From: Canna indica
Taxonomy: Eukaryota > Streptophyta > Magnoliopsida > Zingiberales > Cannaceae
Direction of reading: 5' to 3'
Assembly (NCBI GenBank): GCA_034359265.1
Contig: CP136893.1
Coordinates: 46,945,501 to 47,009,500 of the forward strand
Length of the DNA: 64,000 nt
The notes beneath the pieces were generated by a model. That model was not told the origin of the DNA, did not search any database, and saw only the letters and a program-made list of their open reading frames with translations. Both the position numbers and the translations under genes were made by a program. This document shows, one piece after another, positions 46,610 to 58,307 of this stretch. Numbering within the stretch: position 1 is the first letter of the stretch; each line of letters opens with the position of its first letter.

Positions 46610-46625
46610 ATCTTTACCTTGACTT

Positions 46626-46815
46626 CATTAAAAACTTCTTTCAGTTAAGAATAATTTATTTCAATATTAATATAAAGCTTATGTTAATTCTCAATACAAA
46701 GATAAAAGATCTAAATATAAGTTCCATAATATATTTACCATATTTCAACACTTTTATTTCCATATAAACTAGTATTTTAAAATATTTATTTTTTATATGA
46801 ATATTATATGTTCTT
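46626..46815. other. AT-rich sequence without recognised feature
   Basis: Nothing recognised apart from high AT content. Confidence 0.4.
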
Positions 46816-47376
46816 CCCTGAAGTCGAGGTGATGCAGTTTGGCGCATCTCCTGGTTAGGTGTGACTCCGGCAGGAGATCTGTAAAAGATATTTTGACGCT
46901 CAAGTAAGAGAGAGTTTCAGATGAGGGTAATAAAAATTGGAATCTAGATGTACCTGAGGAGCAACGTGTTTGTATATAATGTAGGATGAGGGATGTCTAG
47001 TGAAAATACCTCCTGATAATCTCGTAGTGATGTGTTCATAATGTGCTCAGAATGCCGGGCTCATAATGGACGAACCCCTCAAGTTTCCTTGTATGTCCAA
47101 GTGGAGCCTCCGGGTTAGGTCGTGTCTAGTTGGACCTCGACTTGGTTCATGAGCGTGGGCGCTTCTGGGCCTAATCTAATCTTGTCCACAGCCTCTGAGC
47201 TTGGTCGGAGTCCGAGGACTTCGTGTTGAGCTCAAAATAGTGCGTTGGCCTCCAATTTTGATTTGGTAGATGGACATCGGCTGGGTCTTCGACTGATGTG
47301 TTGATCAGGAGACCTTGGCGAGTATCGGTGTTATTGCTTTGCGACCCTTCGATTCCCATAGTAAATGCAGTAGTTG

Positions 47377-47378
<2 letters not shown>
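46816..47378. repeat. Gypsy-type LTR relic
   Basis: 46820-47040 shares blocks with 28300-28510 (GGCGCATCTCCTGG, TTTGACGCTCAAGT, TGTACCTGAGGA). The rest is GC-richer (TGGACCTCGACTTGGTTCATG and similar) and resembles LTR sequence I associate with gypsy elements, from memory. There are no genes. It ends at the GA microsatellite. Confidence 0.45.

Positions 47379-47425
<47 letters not shown>
47379..47425. repeat. GA microsatellite
   Basis: About 23 uninterrupted GA units at the boundary between two LTR-like stretches. It produces a spurious Ser-Leu repeat frame on the minus strand. Confidence 0.95.
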
Positions 47426-47426
<1 letters not shown>

Positions 47427-47427
<1 letters not shown>

Positions 47428-48063
47428 TAATGCCCGCAATTTTTAAAATAATTTTATTCAATTATTTCAATGGGATAATTTGGTCGTGCGCTAGGACGGG
47501 TCGGATGAAATGCTGGAGGGAGTGAATTAAAGATTGGCCTTTGTGCGCAAGGTAATTAATTTAGCTAAGTTTGGTTAGTCCTTAGATTAATAGTTGGGTT
47601 CGAGACGAGTACGAAGGTTCAAACGGAACTCGAATCGAACTTGTGTTGGTAAAGTTATGGCTTATTTTATACCTGACTTAAGTTAAGGGGCATTTTGGTC
47701 ATTTAGCGAATGGGGTTTCTGTATTATACTTTTCCCCACAAGGGCGCACGACTCATAGCAGCAGCCGCATACCCCTTAGGCATCCAAAGGAAGGAGAAGG
47801 TGTGGGAGGCTTGGAATTTGGTGGCGCACCCAGACATCATTGATGTGGGAGCACAGAGGACCATCTTTCTTTCCAATTTCCTTCTCCCGTGAGTGGTTTC
47901 CCTTGTTCCCGATAGAGGTTTTCTATTCATGTCAGCCACCTTTTATTGTTGATGAATTTTTCAAGATTTTTCTTGTATCGTCGTGATTTATCGGATGATA
48001 GATGTTTGGATTGTCGTGATTTTGCGGTCCATGTCTTCCGGTGTGAATTATTTGGGACGACAG
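47427..48063. repeat. Possible LTR relic hosting the nested insertions
   Basis: It begins TGTAATGCCCGCAATTTTTA, like a gypsy LTR start, and contains a GGTTTCCC-type leader-like part but no gene. It appears to continue after the solo LTR (49711-49841) and after the gypsy (61335-61495). No second end was found, so the assignment is tentative. Confidence 0.35.
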
Positions 48064-49710
48064 TGTTGGTGAAATGGTCACACTAGAGGGGGGTGAATAG
48101 TGTGTTTACTAATTAATTGGCCTAAATTCGATTTTAATCATTTACTTGGTTACTTAGGCAATTTAACAAATCCAATAGCAAGCAGAAGCAAAGAGAATAT
48201 GCTAATTAAGCAAACGCAAGAGAAGCAATGCAAACACGGTAATTTATAGTGGTTCGGCCCCAATGCCTACTCCACTACCTAAGCACCCCGCTTAGGATTT
48301 CCAAACTAGCTTTACTAGATTATCTTGTTTCCTTTACAACGAGGACGTTTTCACTGGAGAGTCTTCGCTCTCACACCGAAGGCACTTCCACACCTGGAAG
48401 CTCCGCATTCCTACCGAGAGCACTCTCCCACCTCAATCCTAAGGACAACAAGAACTAATCCTAGCAAACTATCTTTACACTGGTGGATTTAAACCTTAAA
48501 CACCAAGGTTCCCACCCAATTTAAAGACCCACACTCTCGGTCTCACATAAACTCAAAAACAAAGAAATAAACAAGAAAATACAACACTAAATGGAGCAAT
48601 AAATCAAACAATAAATTACTTAGCTCCACGACAAGATTCCTAGCTTCCTCTTGATGCCTTTAATGATGAAGCAATGAATTGAAGTTAAGGTTTAATCAAG
48701 GAGATGAAATGTTCAAGCTAGGGTTTTCACAAGATTTACTCAATGAAGGCTTAGAATTGATCAAAAGATGACTCAAGGAGGTTATGAGTGATCAAGATCA
48801 TGAAGGAAGGCTCTCATGGCTTCCTATTTATAAGCCATGAAGAGAAGAGAGAGCCCTCTCTTCTCAACGGGTGATTTTTTACCCGTTAAAGACCGCCGAA
48901 CGCTTGTCCGATCAATCGTCGGTCGACCGACCAAGCGATCGCCCGAGCGACCGAAGCATTATGCCCGTTCTGGGCAATGATTGCTCGACCGAAATGCTAC
49001 CGGTCGACCATTCGGTCAACCGAACTTGGGCAGAGCAGACTACTTGTTTGCTTGGTTTTTTTTGTTTGTTTGCTCGTTTTTGGTTCCGTCTTCGCTAAGT
49101 CTACTTATATAACAACATTAAAACATAAATGTTATATAAGGATTACCCCCCATTTGGGTTCAATAAAAATATCTAAAAAATCAAAATTCTTAAGAATCAA
49201 AATATAGTTTTTGGGGTCTAGTACAAATTTTCGAAAAATAAAAATTTTCTAATCTCCCGAGTCAAATATAGGTAGGCTAAAGGCTTCCAATTTTTTTAAA
49301 AAAATACCTCGTTATCTAGTTTCTACCCAAGGAATAATTATCGCCATTTTTTGTGTCAAGAAAATATCTAGGTCATATAGTCCTCTAAGGAGCTCCCTAG
49401 GCTTAGTGAATTTCAGGGCGGTTTTTGAGTTTTCATGTTTGGGGTTCGAGTTTGATTTTTAGGCTCTTTGCATCATAAAGATGATTACATTACATTCCAA
49501 ACACCCTAAACCTAAACTCTAACTTCCCGAAGAATCTCGAGCATCGACGAGCGTCCTTGCTGATTTCTTCGATTTCTTTGATTTTTCTGATCACGGACGT
49601 CGTGCGCTAACCGACTTGAAACCTGAAAGATTTCTCAATAAAACATTAGTTCCATATTTGTTATCATCAAAACCGAGATTAAAACCAAGGTAGAAAACCT
49701 TAGGCCAATA
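48064..49710 (-). repeat. Solo copia LTR, element B family
   Basis: On the minus strand it runs from TATTGGCCTAAGG (usual TG changed to TA) to CATTTCACCAACA. The flanks GACAG (48059-48063) and GGCAG (49711-49715) are a 5-bp duplication with one change. It is about 1.65 kb and matches both LTRs of element B, including the GATCGACCGACC block (48900-49030). Confidence 0.9.
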
Positions 49711-49841
49711 GGCAGCCCCTATTGGCGGCCCTAGACTTTAAGGGTCGGCCAAACCTTGGAAAGAGGGGTAGCATATGTGCTCGACTGGGATAGGGTAGAT
49801 TGCACTCCCTACATGTCTTGCAAATTGAATACTCGAAGGGG
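49711..49841. other. Spacer between solo LTR and gypsy element
   Basis: No gene. It starts with the GGCAG duplication of the solo LTR and ends with AGGGG (49837-49841), the left duplication of the gypsy. Probably part of the same older host sequence as 47427-48063. Confidence 0.5.
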
Positions 49842-52802
49842 TGTGATATCCTAGATATTTTTTTTATTTGTGCTTTGTTGTTTGTGCTTGTCAGCCTAGC
49901 GGGGAGGTCCAATCGAGTTGACTCATGGTCCGGTGTGAGCTTGCAAGCTCGGGTAAGTAGGAATATGAAATATGATATTTTTGCTTGCGTAGATGAATTT
50001 ATTTAATTATGTTATTGCTTGTGTTTCAATAAGTAAGTTATGTCGCATAATGGTTGATGCATGCGTTAGCATAGGGTTAGATTAAGCTAAGGTGGGTTAG
50101 CGGGTTTGGATCCGATTTGAGGCGGATGCGGATTAAAGGAGGTTAGGGTTGAAGAGGTGGGAAGATATTATAAAATCCCCCCCCCCCTAGAGCTTGCGGC
50201 TCCCTATTGGAGCCGCACAAGCCTATTGAAGAGAGGAGCCGTCGCCAGCCGCCCCTCTCCACTCTTCCTCTTCCTTGGAGCCGCCGCCCTCAAGCCCAGC
50301 CATCGATCCATCCTCCCCTCTTCCCCTCCTTTCTTCCTCTTCTTGGAGCCATCGGCTTGAGTGGAGCCGCCGCCCCCTCTTTCTCCCTTGTAGATCCGAG
50401 CTGCCCCCTTTGAGACCGGATTTGGATATCGCCGCTTGGAAATTCTTCTCTAAATTGTTTTCCTAATCAAGGTGAGTGGTTTTACCCCTCCTTCTCGGGT
50501 TTTTTCTTCGAGTTCTTAAAGTCGTTCTTGAAGGCTAGGATGATGTTCTTGATTTGTTTTCCGATGATCTCTCAAATTCTCGTCGTTCTTTTTGTGTGCC
50601 ATGCTTGAGGAGGCTCTAAACCCTCCCCTATGGGGCTCGACAATGCTAGGATGATCCTAGGGGTGCTCGGCCAAGGTGAAGAAAAGGGGTGCCCTCCAAG
50701 TGTTCGATGAAATGCCTAAGTGAATGGTGTAGAATTTCTTGCCTTCTATAAATCAATTAGTTTATCAACCTTGATGCTTGTAATTTAAATACATGCTTGA
50801 TATTAAATCTATGATTTTTGGAAATATATCATGTGTTTCTAAGATGGGTTTGATCTTGAAGGCATGAGGGTTCTTGATTTAAATTCTTGAGTATAAAGGT
50901 TGGTTCTTGGATAAAGAGGGTTGTGATGCTTGTTGTTGTTTCATAGTAAATATGGTTTTTATAAGATTTATTGTAATGATTATGAATCTGATGTAATGGA
51001 AATTATGGGAGTTAATTTCTATGAATTTTTAGATTTATTTTCAAGATATACTGAAAATTCAATGTTGCTGGAATTTCATACTGAAATGATGAATCTGTGT
51101 TGTTTTTGAAATACTTATCGTGGTGTATATATTTTATTTAATATAATCATGTAACCTATCGTTTTGATCAGAAAACATAGTTTGAAAATATAGGTCACAC
51201 TCTGGAAACCAGATTCGGGTTAGATACATCAGTTTCGGGCATAACAGTAAGCTAATACAAAACCCTAATCTTGGTGATCTAAATTTTAATTGCATAATTA
51301 AAATTGAGCAAGGGGTCAGCATAATCTGCTATGAACCAACAAATAAAATTATGCATGAAATAAAACCTCATGAGTTTATGACATTATGGGTCTAGGAGTT
51401 GGGGTCGGGTATTGGAGTGTTGAGACACTTCCCAATAAGGGCACCCCTAAGACACCGTAGGAGAGACTTGAGTTAGATCATATTGCATCATATCTTTATG
51501 AATGGTGGAGAGGCTCATTGTGGAGCTGGATTACGAGCTAGGCACAGAAGGTTTGATGGCTAACTCCCAACCTTTGGAACAAGTTCGGATGAGCAATTCT
51601 CGATTGTTCATGCACATCTTGTGGAATAAGTTCGGACGGGCAAATCCTGATTGTTCCTAAGATTCTTTATTTAAAGGGGTAAGTTCATATGGGCGAATCT
51701 CGATTACTCCTAAGTTATTATTGGAACAAGTTCAGATGGGCAAATCCAGATTATTCCGATTTGGCCTCGTGGAATAAGTTCGGAGGGCCTACCCGATTAT
51801 TCCCGAGGTGCTTTTAAGGAATAAGTTCAGACGGGTAAATCCTGATTATTCTTGTGATATTATTGGAACAAGTTCGGATGGGCAAATCCCAATTGTTCCG
51901 GTTTGGCCTCGTGGAATAAGTTCGGAGGGCCTACCCGATTATTCCCGAGGTGCTTTTAAGGAATAAGTTCGAATGGATAAATCCTGATTATTCTTGTGAT
52001 ATCTTAAAGGGGCAAGTTCGGATGGGCGATTCTCAATTGTTCCTACACGTCTCGTGGAGCAAGTTTGGATGAGCCAATCCCGATTGCTCCTAAGTTTCTT
52101 TATATTAGGATAAGTTTGGAGGGCCTACCCGATTATCCTAGTATATTTTGTTGCCTTAGGGCATGGAAGGCTTAGGCTTGTTGATTTGCACCGTTTGGAT
52201 GTTTTTGCCTTCGGGCAGGTAGTGGCCAGATGGCCTATTAGCTGGTCACTCTCTTGTGACCTCTCCTACTTGAGTCAAGAGTTTTGCTTTATGCATCATA
52301 TATGTGTTTGGTTTTCGTGGGGTTTGGTAGAATCGCTCACTGAGTTCTTTGAACGCACCCGTTGTCATTTTGTTTTTGTTTTGCAGAGCCTGACCGATGA
52401 GATGTGTTGGAGCACTTGGCGCGGCTGGAGGGCGGAGGAGCTACATTGATCTCATAGTAGTTCTAGTTAGGGGTCGTAGTCGAGTCTGTAGTAGTTTGGT
52501 CATGCACTTATGATTTGATATTTTAGAGTTGTAGTCTCGTGGGGACATTCATGTTTTATTTTAGATTTTATTTGTTAAAAGAACTGTTACTCTTTTGTTC
52601 ATTTATTTCCGTACTTGAACTATTTATTAAAAACTTTAATGTTTTTTTGAAATAAAAATATGTTTTAGTTCTTTTTATTGATAAAAGTTGTTAACGTTGT
52701 TCTTCTGCTATCTTTATGAGTTGGCATGTGCATGAGTTAGGCTGTGGGGTATAAGCACGTATACCCTGGCCAGTCACATAACCCTAAGTTTGGGGTATGA
52801 CA
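49842..52802 (+). repeat. 5' LTR of the gypsy element
   Basis: 2961 bp, 261 bp longer than the 3' LTR. The difference comes mainly from a 142-bp duplication inside the stem-loop array (51760-51901 and 51902-52043) and from a CCGCCGCC-rich stretch at about 50270-50420 that is mostly missing at 59076. A TATA-like TTATAAAATCC is at about 50168. The leader ends in a donor-like AAG|GTGAGT at about 50472. Confidence 0.93.
51577..52141 (+). repeat. Tandem stem-loop array in the 5' LTR (about 12 units)
   Basis: Each unit of about 45-50 bp opens with a 7-mer and closes about 30 nt later with its complement around a conserved core (GTTCGGATGGGCAAATCCCGA). Unit stems differ but stay paired: GGAACAA/TTGTTCC, GGAATAA/TTATTCC, GGAGCAA/TTGCTCC, AGGATAA/TTATCCT. 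Some units carry mismatches or G-U pairs. Confidence 0.88.
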
Positions 52803-52805
52803 ATG

Positions 52806-52817
52806 TGGTATTAGAGC
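52806..52817 (+). other. Primer binding site of the gypsy element
   Basis: TGGTATTAGAGC, three bases after the LTR. One base differs from the initiator Met tRNA complement (TGGTATCAGAGC). Confidence 0.8.
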
Positions 52818-53607
52818 ATGTGGTTCAGTCTGGCTACGACCTAGAGTTGTCACTGTATAGGGCATTGCTAGCGTGTTAGTATATGGTAGGGGTATGTTAT
52901 GAGATCAATGAGTTAAGTCTGCACCTCAGCGCGACTTGTGGTTGAGTTACTTAACGACTTAGGGTGAATTAAATTGTCTAATTTTGATTTATTTTTTTTG
53001 GTGATTCCAAATTGATGGAGGTCTTTTAGTGTCGTATAGAGCGACAGTGGCAGTAACTCCACGCATGGCCAAGGCCGAGGTCGTAAACGTAGATGACCAG
53101 TTGAGGAGGAACTGGGACAGTCCCAGGGTAGCACAGCTTGAGGCCGTGAATGGCCCTGTCTGAGAAAGTGCAGCATTTTTCGGGGCTACCTTTGTATGGG
53201 TGCCTGGATTAGAGATCCTTGCAATTGTTGCTTAGTATCTTGAAAGATTCATTGGGTCTCATCATATAGAGTTCTGCAGAAGGTTAGGGCGGCCCTACGG
53301 ATCCTATGGGGTCGGTTGATAGAGTTCTGTAGAAGAGATCTGCAGGGGTTGGCTGATGGTAAATTTCCCCTATAGCTAAAATTTTGGATTGATTGGAGGA
53401 TCTTTCCCTTAGATTTCAGGAAATATAAATTTTGGGTGTAGAGCAACTTTATGCTTAAGGGCCATGATTATGGGCGACCAGAGTTGAGCATGACCCAGAG
53501 CGGTTTCGCTCTGAGGCATGTTTTGAGTGCGGACAGGCTGGGCACTACAAAAAAAATGATTGTCTAGGCAAGGGCAGTCAGCAGCCTGATCAGACCAGAG
53601 GAAAGGC
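52818..53607 (+). pseudogene. gag: Gypsy gag, heavily decayed
   Basis: Most of the gag domain is unrecognisable and seems shortened. The zinc knuckle near its end survives at 53519-53563 (CFECGQAGHYKK, then DC with one extra residue). It is followed by LGKGSQQPDQTRGK, which matches the linker in the minus-strand relic at 28000-28130. Confidence 0.65.
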
Positions 53608-54323
53608 ATGATGTCAAAAGGATCCGTGGTTCAGAGGGGTCAGACTCAGGGTGGAGGCCAGCGAGCTGGTGGTTCAGAGAGGCCCACTGCCCGGGTGTAT
53701 GCTATGAACCAAGAGGGTGCTGAGGTGTCCAGGGCAGTAGTGTCAGGTAACCTCACTATTGGTTCTGCTATTGCATATGTCTTGTTTGATCCGGGTACTA
53801 CGCACTCTTTTGTATCTGCTTTGTTTACTGCTAAGTTGGCAGGGAACCTTCTGTGATTGATTTGCCTCTTGTGGTGTCTACGACTACAGGTGTTTCTGTG
53901 ATGATAGAGACAGTCTTTCGGGGCTACGTGATTGTCATATCTGGGCACGTGTTGATGGTCGAATTGACACTCCTGCCAATGTTAGAGCTTGATGTAATTT
54001 TTGGCATGGACTAGTTGGCAAACCATTTCACCTCAATGGATTGTAGGGCTAAGACTGTAACCTTTAGTAGGCCTGAATTGCCCCAGTTTACCTTCCAGGG
54101 TGAGGGGAGGGGAGATTCGTTGATGGCAATTTCAGCTCTTAAGGCTTGGAAGTTACTTCTAGGTGGATGTCAATCCTTCTTAGCCTTTGTGTTTATGGCA
54201 GAGGGAGACGGAGGAGCGGCTAGGGACATCGGCGGGATGCCTGTGGTATATGAGTTCTCTGATGTGTTCCCAAAGGAGTTGCCAAGATAGCCTCCAGAGA
54301 GGGAAATCGAATTCTGTATTGAT
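53608..54323 (+). pseudogene. pol: Gypsy aspartic protease region, decayed
   Basis: The frame 53608-53856 includes [20 protein letters not shown], the plant gypsy form of the protease active site (D-P-G in place of D-S-G), then shifts at about 53855. The second motif LELDVIFGMD is followed by a stop (about 54015). 54015-54290 is open again (AISALKAWKLLLGGCQSF, YEFSDVFPKELP), then a stop at 54288. It processes the polyprotein in intact relatives. Confidence 0.85.
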
Positions 54324-55530
54324 TTGCAGCCAGGGGTGAAGCCGATCTCCATTCCACCGTATCGGATGGCACCAGCTGAGTTGAGGGAGTTGAAGTCCCA
54401 ATTGCAGGAGCTGCTTGAGTTGGGCTTCATTTGCCCAAGTGTTTCACCTTGGGGTGCTCCAGTGCTCTTTGTGAAAAAGAAAGATGGGTCCATGCAGATG
54501 TGCATTGATTACAGGCAGCTTAACAAGGTAACGGTGAAGAATCGGTACCCGCTGCCTAGGATTGATGATTTGTTTGATCAGCTTCAGGGAGCTCAGTGGT
54601 TTTCCAAGATTGACCTGCGGTCAGGGTACCATCAGTTGAGAATCCGGGATAGTGACGTCCCTAATACTGCTTTCAGGTCGAGGTATGGGCACTTTGAGTT
54701 CCTGGTGATGTCGTTCGGGCTGACTAATACACCTACAACATTTATGGACCTGATGAACCGAGTGTTCGGGGAATACTTGGATAAATTTGTAATAGTATTC
54801 ATTGATGACATCTTGATTTATTCCAGGAGCAGGGAGGAGCATGCTGAGCACTTTAGTGTAGTTCTGGAAACTCTCAGGGAACGCAGATTGTATGCCAAAT
54901 TCTCCAAGTTCGAGTTCTGGTTGGAGAGTGTAGTGTTCCTTGGTCATGTGGTGTCTAGGAAAGGGGTAAAGGTGGACCCCGCAAAGATAGAAGTAGTCCA
55001 AAATTGGAAGAGGCCAACTAATGCGACTAAGATTCGTAGTTTCCTAGGTTTGGCAGGTTATTACAGAAAGTTTGTGGAGAATTTCTCCAGGATTGCAGTG
55101 CCATCGACCCTCCTGACTCAGAAGAAGGTCAACTTCGAATGGGACAGTAAGTGCGAGGAGAGCTTTTTGAAGCTCAACGGCCGCTTGACATCGGCACCAG
55201 TTCTAGCAGTACCCTCGGGCTTAGGAGGGTATGTTGTTTATTATGATGCCTCCTGGGTCGGCTTGGGTTGTGTGTTGATGCAGAAGGGCAGGGTGATAGC
55301 TTATGCCTCCAGGCAGTTGAAGGTTCATGTAAAGAATTATCATACTTATGACCTTGAACTAGCAGTAGTGGTGTTCGTATTGAAGCTGTGGCGTCACTAG
55401 CTTTATGGCGAGACTTGTGAGATATACACTGATTATAAGAGCCTCCAGTATTTTCTCACCCAGAAGGAGATATACACTGAGATATACACTGAGAAGATGG
55501 CTTGGACTCTTGAATGACTATGACTGCACG
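54324..55530 (+). pseudogene. pol: Gypsy reverse transcriptase and RNase H, long open frame
   Basis: 358 open codons to a stop at 55398-55400. The first codon is TTG, so this is polyprotein, not a separate gene. Residue positions: [17 protein letters not shown] 11-27; [17 protein letters not shown] 41-57; [13 protein letters not shown] 75-87; catalytic Asp in [11 protein letters not shown] (97); FIDDILIYS with the Asp pair at 161-162; connection [18 protein letters not shown]; RNase H acidic residues in VVYYDASW (308) and [11 protein letters not shown] (345). After the stop the RNase H continues (CEIYTDYKSLQYFLTQKE) and is broken by two extra 12-bp copies at 55467-55490. Confidence 0.92.
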
Positions 55531-56884
55531 AGTATGTACCATCCGGGGAAGGCTAATGTGGTGGCTGATGCTTTGAGCAGGACGTCTATGGGCAGTCTGG
55601 CGCATTTGGTAGTCAGGAGAAGGCCGTTGGCCCAGGATTTGGCCATATTTTTGGATGGCGGGGCAGTCTTGTCAGTGTCAGCTTCTGGTGCGCTGGTGGC
55701 TCACCTGAGGGTGCAGTTCACGTTAATGGATATGTTGCGAGCAGCGCGGGAGGAGGATGCTTTATGTGCTCTCACTAAGGATCTGGCCAGGAGAGGTGAT
55801 GCTAATAATGGTTTCGGTATTGACTCGGAGGGCGTGCTGAGGTTTAAAAACCGAATAGTTGTGTCAGATATGGCCGAAGTTCACAGGCAGGTGCTGGAGA
55901 TGGCTCATCGGTCCACATATACTATGCATCCAGAAGCCACAAAGATGTACCGAGATCTAAGGTAGAATTATTAGTGGAAAGGTATGAAAAGAGAAGTGGC
56001 CGAGTTCGTGTCTAAGTGCCTAGTGTGTCAGCAAGTTAATGCTGAGCATTTAAAGCTGTCAGGGTTGCTCTAGAACCTAGAAGTACTAGAGTGAAAATGG
56101 GAGAAGATAACCATGGATTTTGTGACGGGGTTGCCAAAGTCCGAAAAGGGCAATGATTCTATCTGGGAGTTATGGATCACCTAACCAAGACGTCACATTT
56201 TATACCAGTCAGGACGATCTTTTCAGCCGAGCAATATGCAAGGTTGTTTTTGCATTGGATTGTCGCTTATCATGGTGTTCCGGTTATGATCATCTCGGAT
56301 TGGGCTCGATTTTGGCAGTCTTTCTAGGAGGCATTGAGCACTCAGGTTCGGTTCAGCACTACATTCCACCCTCGGACAAATGGTCAGTCAGAGCGAACTA
56401 TTCAAACGCTAGAGGATATGCTAAGAGCATGTGTCCTAGGTTTGGAGGGCAATTGGGAGAGACACTTACCTCTGATTGAGTTTGCCTACAATAACAGCTA
56501 CCACAGCAGCATCGGGATGGCCCCATTTGAGGCATTATATGGGCGGAGATGCAGGTCGCATATAGGTTGGTTTGAGGCAGGGGATTCCCTTATGATGGGA
56601 CCTGACCTGGTGGAGGAGGTAGTAGAAAAGGTGAAGTTAATCAAAGAGAGATTGTTGGCAGCTTAGAGTCGCCAAAAGATGTATGCTGATGGGAAGGCAA
56701 GGGAGGTAGAGTTTACAGAATGGGGTATGGTGTTCCTCAAGGTGTCCCCAATGAAAAGGGTAGTGAGGTTTGGTAAGAAAGGAAAGCTAAGCCCTAGGTT
56801 CATTGGGTCATTTCCTATTCTCATACGCAGGGGAGCTGTGACCTATGAGTTGGCTTTACCTCCCAGTATGGACCGAGTGCATAC
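55531..56884 (+). pseudogene. pol: Gypsy integrase, decayed, cut by a solo LTR
   Basis: Starts with DALSRTSMGSLAHLVVRRR. The zinc-binding part shows AHRSTYTMHPEATKMY and CLVCQQ (55895-56030). The core shows MDFVTGLPKSEKGNDSIW (about 56112) and then several shifts; SERTIQTLEDML (about 56390-56430) holds the third acidic residue, and FAYNNSYHSSIGMAPFEALYG follows. The C-terminal part continues as KLSPRFIGSFPILIR and ELALPPSMDRVH, then is interrupted at 56884 by the solo copia LTR. Confidence 0.88.
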
Positions 56885-58307
56885 TGTTGGTTGAAGTGGC
56901 CACACTAGAGGGGGGGTGAATAGTGTGTTTACTTATTGATTCGCCTAATTTCAATTTTAATCATTTACTTGGTTACTTAAGCAATTTAACAAATCCAATA
57001 ACAAGCGAAAGCAAAGTGAATATGCTAATTAAGCAAATGCAAGAAGAAGCAATGCAAACACGGTGATTTATAGTGGTTCGGCCCCAATGCCTACTCCACT
57101 ACCTAAGCACCCCGCTTAGGATTTCCAAACTTAGCTTTACTAGATTATATTGTTTCCCTTACAAAGAGGACTTTACACCGGAAAGTCTCCGCTCTCAAAC
57201 CGAAGTCACTTCCACACCCGGAAGTATCCCGCCTTCCTACCGAGAGCACTCTCCCACCTCAACCTAAGGGACAACTCAACTAATCCTAGTAAACTAAGTT
57301 TACACCGGTGGAATTAAGCCTCAAACACAAAGGCAACCACCAACTCAATCAACCTAGCACTCTAGGTTTACACAAATGGTATACAATGAAAATAACCAAG
57401 AAAATACAATAACAATTGGAGCAATAAACAAATCAAACTATACTTAGCTCCAAAAGAAACTCCCTAGTCCTCTTGATGCCTTGAAAAGTTGAATCTTGAA
57501 GGTTCAAAGGCTAGATCAAGGTTTTATCATGTAAACTAGGGATTGCAAAGAGATGGCTCAACAAATCCTTTAAAGATAATCAAATATGGCTTAATGGAAG
57601 CTTGGATTGAGGGTGGAAGGCTTGCTAAGGCTTCTATTTATAAGCCTTGAGGAGATGGGATGAAATAGGCGGTTCAGCGAACGAAAAACTAGCCGTTTCC
57701 ACCATCCGATCGATGGCCGGTCGATCGTCGGTCGACCGGTCGATCAACCAAAAGCAAACTGCCGCTTTCTGGCACACTTGGATTACCCCCCATTTGGATT
57801 CAATAAAAATATCTAAAAAATTAAAATTCTTAAGAATCAAAATCTAGTTTTTGGGGTGTAGTACAAATTTCCGGAAAATGAAAATTTCCTAATCTCCCGG
57901 GTCAAGTATGGGTAGGCTAAAGGCTTCCAAAAAATCCTTAAAAAACCTTACCGCCATTTTTTATGTCAAATAAATGTCTAGGTCATATAGCCCTTCAAGG
58001 AGCTCCCTAGGCTTAGTGAATTTTAGGGCGGTTCCGGGTTTTCATGTTTTGGGGTTCGAGATTGGTTTTTGGGTTCTTATGCATCATCATGAGGATTTGC
58101 AACATAAACTAGACACCCTAAATCTAAAATCTAACTTCCCGAAGAATCCCAAGCATCGACGAGCGTCCTTGCCGATTTCTCTGATTTCTTTGATTTTTCC
58201 GATCATGGATGTCGTGTGCTAACCGACTTGGAACCTGAAATATTAGTTCCATGTTTGTTTTTATCAAAACCGAGATTAAGACCAAGGTAGAAAACCTTAG
58301 GCCAACA
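56885..58307 (-). repeat. Solo copia LTR (element B family) inside the gypsy integrase
   Basis: On the minus strand it runs from TGTTGGCCTAAGG to CACTTCAACCAACA. The flanks CATAC (56880-56884) and CATCC (58308-58312) are a 5-bp duplication with one change. Gypsy coding reads across the site (RVH before, HPVFHVSML after). It is shorter (1423 bp) than other copies because of internal deletions near 57770. Confidence 0.92.

Noticed and set aside
47171..47525. Frames with Ser-Leu or Arg-Glu repeats
   Set aside because: Produced by the GA microsatellite at 47379-47425.
51577..52141. Degenerate coding tandem repeat
   Set aside because: Frames are short and broken, and differences fall in complementary pairs and not in codon third positions.
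54324..55400. Integrated plant pararetrovirus (reverse transcriptase source)
   Set aside because: It lies between two LTRs with a target duplication, and is followed by integrase and a chromodomain-like tail, which pararetroviruses lack.
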